NCBI RefSeq assembly: GCF_018991925.1
Contig: NW_024726235.1
Span: 3,703,804-3,767,803 of the forward strand
Origin: Homarus americanus
Lineage: Eukaryota > Arthropoda > Malacostraca > Decapoda > Nephropidae
Direction: 5' to 3'
DNA length: 64,000 nt
Part shown: positions 61,741 to 64,000 of the stretch, in pieces
How the letters are laid out: every line of letters starts with the position of its first letter
How positions within the stretch are numbered: the first letter of the stretch is position 1
Notes under the pieces: model-generated
What the model was told of the DNA's origin: nothing
What the model saw: only the letters and a program-made list of their open reading frames with translations
The model's database searches: none
Position numbers and translations under genes: made by a program

Positions 61741-63440
61741 TGAAGAAAGTTATTCTTTTAGCAGTTTATTATAATATAAAAAATAATGTTCTTAATACTA
61801 TACTACTATATATTCTAACTATAATTCCTATAATTCCAACATAAAATCTATATATGCAGCTAATTTATAAATACTAAAAAAAAGAAGAGCTGATATTGAT
61901 CTTGTTCGTCTCCACTACACAAGTATCCGTGATGTGTGTACTAAAAGACCGCAGTTATTCACCAAAGAGGCCAGACCGGTTTGGTGAGTGAGCCAGACAG
62001 CGCGGCGTCCTGACTATTATAGTAACTTGATGTAACATAACCTGGTGACAATCGTACACCATCAAGATCCCTAGCACGTCAGGGAGCCCTCACTGCTAGT
62101 GATCAACGAGGCGATCTTGTTAAAGGAAAGAGATAACAACGGAGAACTACAAGACAATTGAATCAAACTCGCCAGAGGCCGTAGGGAGGAGGAGGAGGAA
62201 GAAGGAAAGGAGGAGGAGGAGGAAGAGGAGGAGGATGAGGAGGTGGTGGTAGCAATAAGAGGTGACGAAGAGGTGGGAGAAGGAGATGATCTATTACTCA
62301 GGTCTTCACAGGTGTCACTAGAGAGCTTGGATGTCAACACATACCTGTATATCAAACATAAATTGCTGGTGTTCCTTGATCCTTTGACTGTGTCATGGGT
62401 TGCGTTGGGCCTCCCGCACAACCCATCCCAAATGTTTGTTTACGGTAGAGATAAGGTAACCGGCCAGCCATAACTGGGACATGTTTTCAATTAGTGGCAT
62501 GTTAGCCAGCCGATAGAGGGGGCTGGCCAGTGAGACAGTGGTGTACTGTTCATCACTTCACGCCTCAAAAAACCAATTTAGCCAGTGGGCTTTAGACCTT
62601 GGGTTAGAGAAGACCTCCTGCTCCGCGGACCTAAGAACAGGGGCCATACAGTCCTACCAGTGCTACGAGTCTGTGTGCAAATCCCCGAGATTTTTGTTAA
62701 GTCCAGCGACAAGTTAACACATCCTGTAAATGAAGTGATCAATGGTGAGGGCCTGTTTGCTACAAGAGCACTCCAGGCCGGCCAAATAGACCTAAAACGA
62801 TTAATTCTCCAGGTTGACAAACTCTCCCTTATAACTTACGGTACTGTGGCGTGAATGTGAGTGACTGACCTATCCATGCAAATTATAAGTCCAGTGTATG
62901 GAATTGTGCCAAATAAACGTAAGTGCAATCATCTGCCCGTATCTGTGATCCCTCTATTATTATTATTACTAAGGGTAATGACTGATTGGTTATGACAACG
63001 TATAACCAATAACTTAGAGGGATGTTGGAAGTTAGTGGAATTCATTAAATCGTCATTTATCAAGTACACAACGCATTGAATGCCGGAAGCAGAGCAAAAT
63101 TCTACGTAGTGATACACCATAATCTCTTGGGTGAGTAACCAGTGTGAAGGTATCCGAGGAAAGAAAGCCACTTCCTGCATTTTAAACGTAACAGACTGCT
63201 ACCCTTCCACTTCCCTCCTCCACTTCTCTTCTTATTCCTCCTCCCTACACAACACATCCTCCCCCTTCCCCTCCCCTTCTCCTTAAGTGGCTCTGATTAC
63301 CTGAGCCACTTAAGGTACCGAATAATGACACTTAGTTTCCCTTTTCCACAGTTGAGTTGAGTGACGGTCCTTGGAAGTTCCTCAAGTCAGCCCTCACCGT
63401 CATGTCAAGGCTCCCTAAGGTGGTCAGGGTGATGCAGTAA
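52996..63440 (+). CDS. Ig-superfamily cell adhesion-type protein: signal peptide, three Ig domains, one FN3 (wrapper/klingon-like architecture)
   Basis: Exons are 52996-53044, 56781-56891, 57286-57531, 57802-57959, 58752-58889, 59371-59460, 59924-60007, 60791-61003, 61133-61340 and 63352-63440, giving about 461 residues. Exon 1 encodes the signal peptide MFTSILILCVGLLALT and joins exon 2 in phase (codon AAT). Ig1 has Cys48, WFK at about 60, LTINDL..DDADSYTCSV with Cys119. Ig2 has Cys173, SWRKE, and STLTLTEVTTEDAGRYVCTA with Cys215. Ig3 has CRVKGYPKPQ (Cys255), VVWYTNEG, and SSLGNYQCYV (Cys306). FN3 spans about 325-430, with YKITWEVESLAPIKFYY and TYEIMIRAV. The C-terminus, WKFLKSALTVMSRLPKVVRV, is basic and not an obvious GPI or membrane signal. 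Drosophila wrapper and klingon (glia and axon adhesion) share the Ig3-FN3 plan; orthology is not shown. All junctions fit except exon 5/6, where the acceptor was chosen to keep the frame (see findings). Confidence 0.88.
53735..53895. repeat. ~20-bp minisatellite (ggaacgtttgtgtagtagtg)
   Basis: About eight diverged copies of a 19-21 bp unit (…agtggaacgtttgtgt…), located in the first intron of the Ig/FN3 gene. Confidence 0.85.
54840..54925 (-). repeat. Possible tRNA-derived SINE head
   Basis: On the minus strand 'tggtgcaacgg' fits a Pol III A box, and about 35 nt later 'gggttggatacccgg' resembles a B box. The cloverleaf is not complete. SINE status is a guess from this spacing. Confidence 0.35.
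56240..56460 (+). mobile_element. Reverse-transcriptase C-terminal fragment of a non-LTR element
   Basis: The plus-strand frame at about 56318-56420 reads RVVETAPDVSSFKTRLDQHL. This matches the common tail 'W..LP..VV.A.sv.sFK.rLD.h' of invertebrate retroelement ORFs. The preceding W..LP part is frame-broken. It is a short relic just upstream of the Ig1 exon. Confidence 0.55.
57124..57196 (+). repeat. Possible tRNA-derived SINE head
   Basis: 'tgatgaccgagtggg' as an A box and 'ggttcgcgccc' as a B box lie about 40 nt apart on the plus strand, as in tRNA-Ser/Leu-like SINEs. No folded tRNA can be drawn. It lies in the intron inside Ig1. Confidence 0.35.
57954..58062 (+). repeat. Tandem copies of the exon-4 splice donor region
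   Basis: The end of the Ig2a exon plus its donor, 'aaggaggtgagtcagtctct', is followed by copies at +32, +64 and about +89 (aaggag|gtgagtc, aaggag|gtacgtc, aaggag|gtgattc). Each keeps a potential GT donor. Confidence 0.85.
58105..58690. repeat. Pyrimidine minisatellite (ccccacctctcactatctct)
   Basis: About 25-28 copies of a ~21-bp C/T-rich unit in the intron inside Ig2. It is regular in the last 150 bp. It directly precedes the acceptor at 58751, so it acts as an extremely long pyrimidine tract. Confidence 0.92.
58890..59362. other. Intron between Ig2 and Ig3
   Basis: G-rich then GA-rich DNA (58910-59170), a (GT)n at about 59173-59192 and a short ATC/ACC run at 59297-59345. Confidence 0.7.
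60008..60640 (+). repeat. 25-bp minisatellite of acceptor|donor (recursive-splice-like) junctions
   Basis: About 25 copies of a unit gtaatgtctccctcactacc plus tccag, with the variant gtactgtctctctc. Each copy ends in a pyrimidine-rich acceptor-like 'ctacctccag' and is followed at once by donor-like 'gtaatg' or 'gtactg'. The last 12 nt of the preceding coding exon (cactacctccag, ending 60007) are themselves the start of the array, so it was seeded from the exon-intron boundary. The intron's true acceptor is at 60790. Confidence 0.93.
60727..60790. repeat. CT/CTAT microsatellite forming the acceptor pyrimidine tract
   Basis: (CT)n and (CTAT)n directly before the acceptor 'ctctctcactag' of the eighth exon. 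Confidence 0.85.
61341..63351. other. Last intron of the Ig/FN3 gene
   Basis: Holds (AAT)n at 61649-61740 and a GGA-rich tract at about 62182-62260. A plus-strand frame at 62585-62854 shows no known motif. No gene recognised. Confidence 0.6.
61649..61740. repeat. (AAT)n microsatellite
   Basis: About 30 uninterrupted AAT triplets. Confidence 0.97.
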
Positions 63441-63947
63441 GACGCAGGTGAGGTGAAGAGGTTAGGTTAGGTTAGGTTAGGTTAGGTCAAGGCAGGTCAG
63501 GTGAAGTTAGAGAAAGTCGAGTCAGATGAGATGAGATGATGTTAGGGGGGCAGACATACGCACAGACATATGAATGATTCGACAAACAACCACACATGTA
63601 AATGGATAAATGGATAGAGTCACAGATAAGGAGACGGATAGAGATTAATATGTAGAGAGACAGGAATATAAATAGACAGGGAGACGGCTAACTTGACACC
63701 AACAGATAGACAAAAAAGACTGGTACACAGACGGATAGACAAGGACAGTTAAATAAACAGATAGACAGAAAAACAGTCAACGATAGACGAACAAGCAGAC
63801 AGGTAGACATACAGAAAAGCAGACAGCCAGATAGATAAAAAAAATATATATTAAAATAGAAACTAATAAAACAGAGAAAACTTTATATGTAAAAAAATAT
63901 ATGACAAATACCTAAGACTAATTATTGTGTTAATGTAATATGGAAGA

Positions 63948-63987
<40 letters not shown>

Positions 63988-64000
63988 TTAAACTTCATAT
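63441..64000. other. Downstream of the Ig/FN3 stop codon
   Basis: A donor-like 'gcag|gtgagg' occurs 10 nt after the stop, so the last coding exon may be followed by a 3' UTR intron. (TTAGG)n follows at about 63460-63487, then 'gatagac'-rich DNA and (AAT)n at about 63949-63986. Confidence 0.5.

Noticed and set aside
62578..62854. Open frames on both strands in the last Ig/FN3 intron
   Set aside because: No recognisable domain and no splice sites that would join them in phase to the neighbouring exons.

Overview
The window looks like animal nuclear DNA from an arthropod, most likely a decapod (malacostracan) crustacean. The evidence is intron-rich genes, an arthropod-type ionotropic receptor, interstitial runs of the arthropod telomere repeat TTAGG, a very heavy microsatellite and minisatellite load, and fragments of non-LTR retroelements with the 'aacataagaacataag' tail that I associate with decapod genomes. 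This is inference from content; no species can be named.

Layout. 1-3.9 kb: AT-rich noncoding DNA with a decayed non-LTR retroelement and a foldback element. 4.1-16.6 kb, minus strand: a METTL2/METTL8-type tRNA m3C methyltransferase gene in six coding exons plus an alternative 5' exon, with introns filled by TA-flanked and hAT-type MITEs, an (AT)n tract and a foldback element carrying telomere-like repeats. 17.5-29.8 kb: five tRNA-Asp(GTC) copies plus a truncated one and one tRNA-Gly(GCC); a divergent tRNA-Asp pair near 19.7-20.0 kb is repeated in inverted orientation near 28.4-28.8 kb. 23.7-27.0 kb, minus strand: a five-exon ionotropic glutamate-receptor-like (IR) gene. 30-43.5 kb: no recognised gene; minisatellites, SSRs, a tandem CRE array, a tandem CCAAT-box array and transposon fragments. 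43.6-44.8 kb, plus strand: an intronless GT31 (beta-1,3-galactosyltransferase family) gene with two short upstream ORFs. 45-52.7 kb: SSRs, a 31-bp minisatellite and non-LTR retroelement remains. 53.0-63.4 kb, plus strand: a ten-exon secreted or surface protein with three Ig domains and one FN3 domain, the architecture of wrapper/klingon-type cell adhesion proteins.

The four protein genes do not form a pathway and are independently oriented, as expected in a metazoan genome. Most of the biological novelty is in gene structure: mutually exclusive 5' exons that should give cytosolic and mitochondrial forms of one methyltransferase, and an intron of the Ig gene built from about 25 tandem copies of a 25-bp unit whose junctions look like recursive splice sites. 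All exon boundaries were read by eye from GT/AG signals and reading-frame continuity; no transcript data were available.
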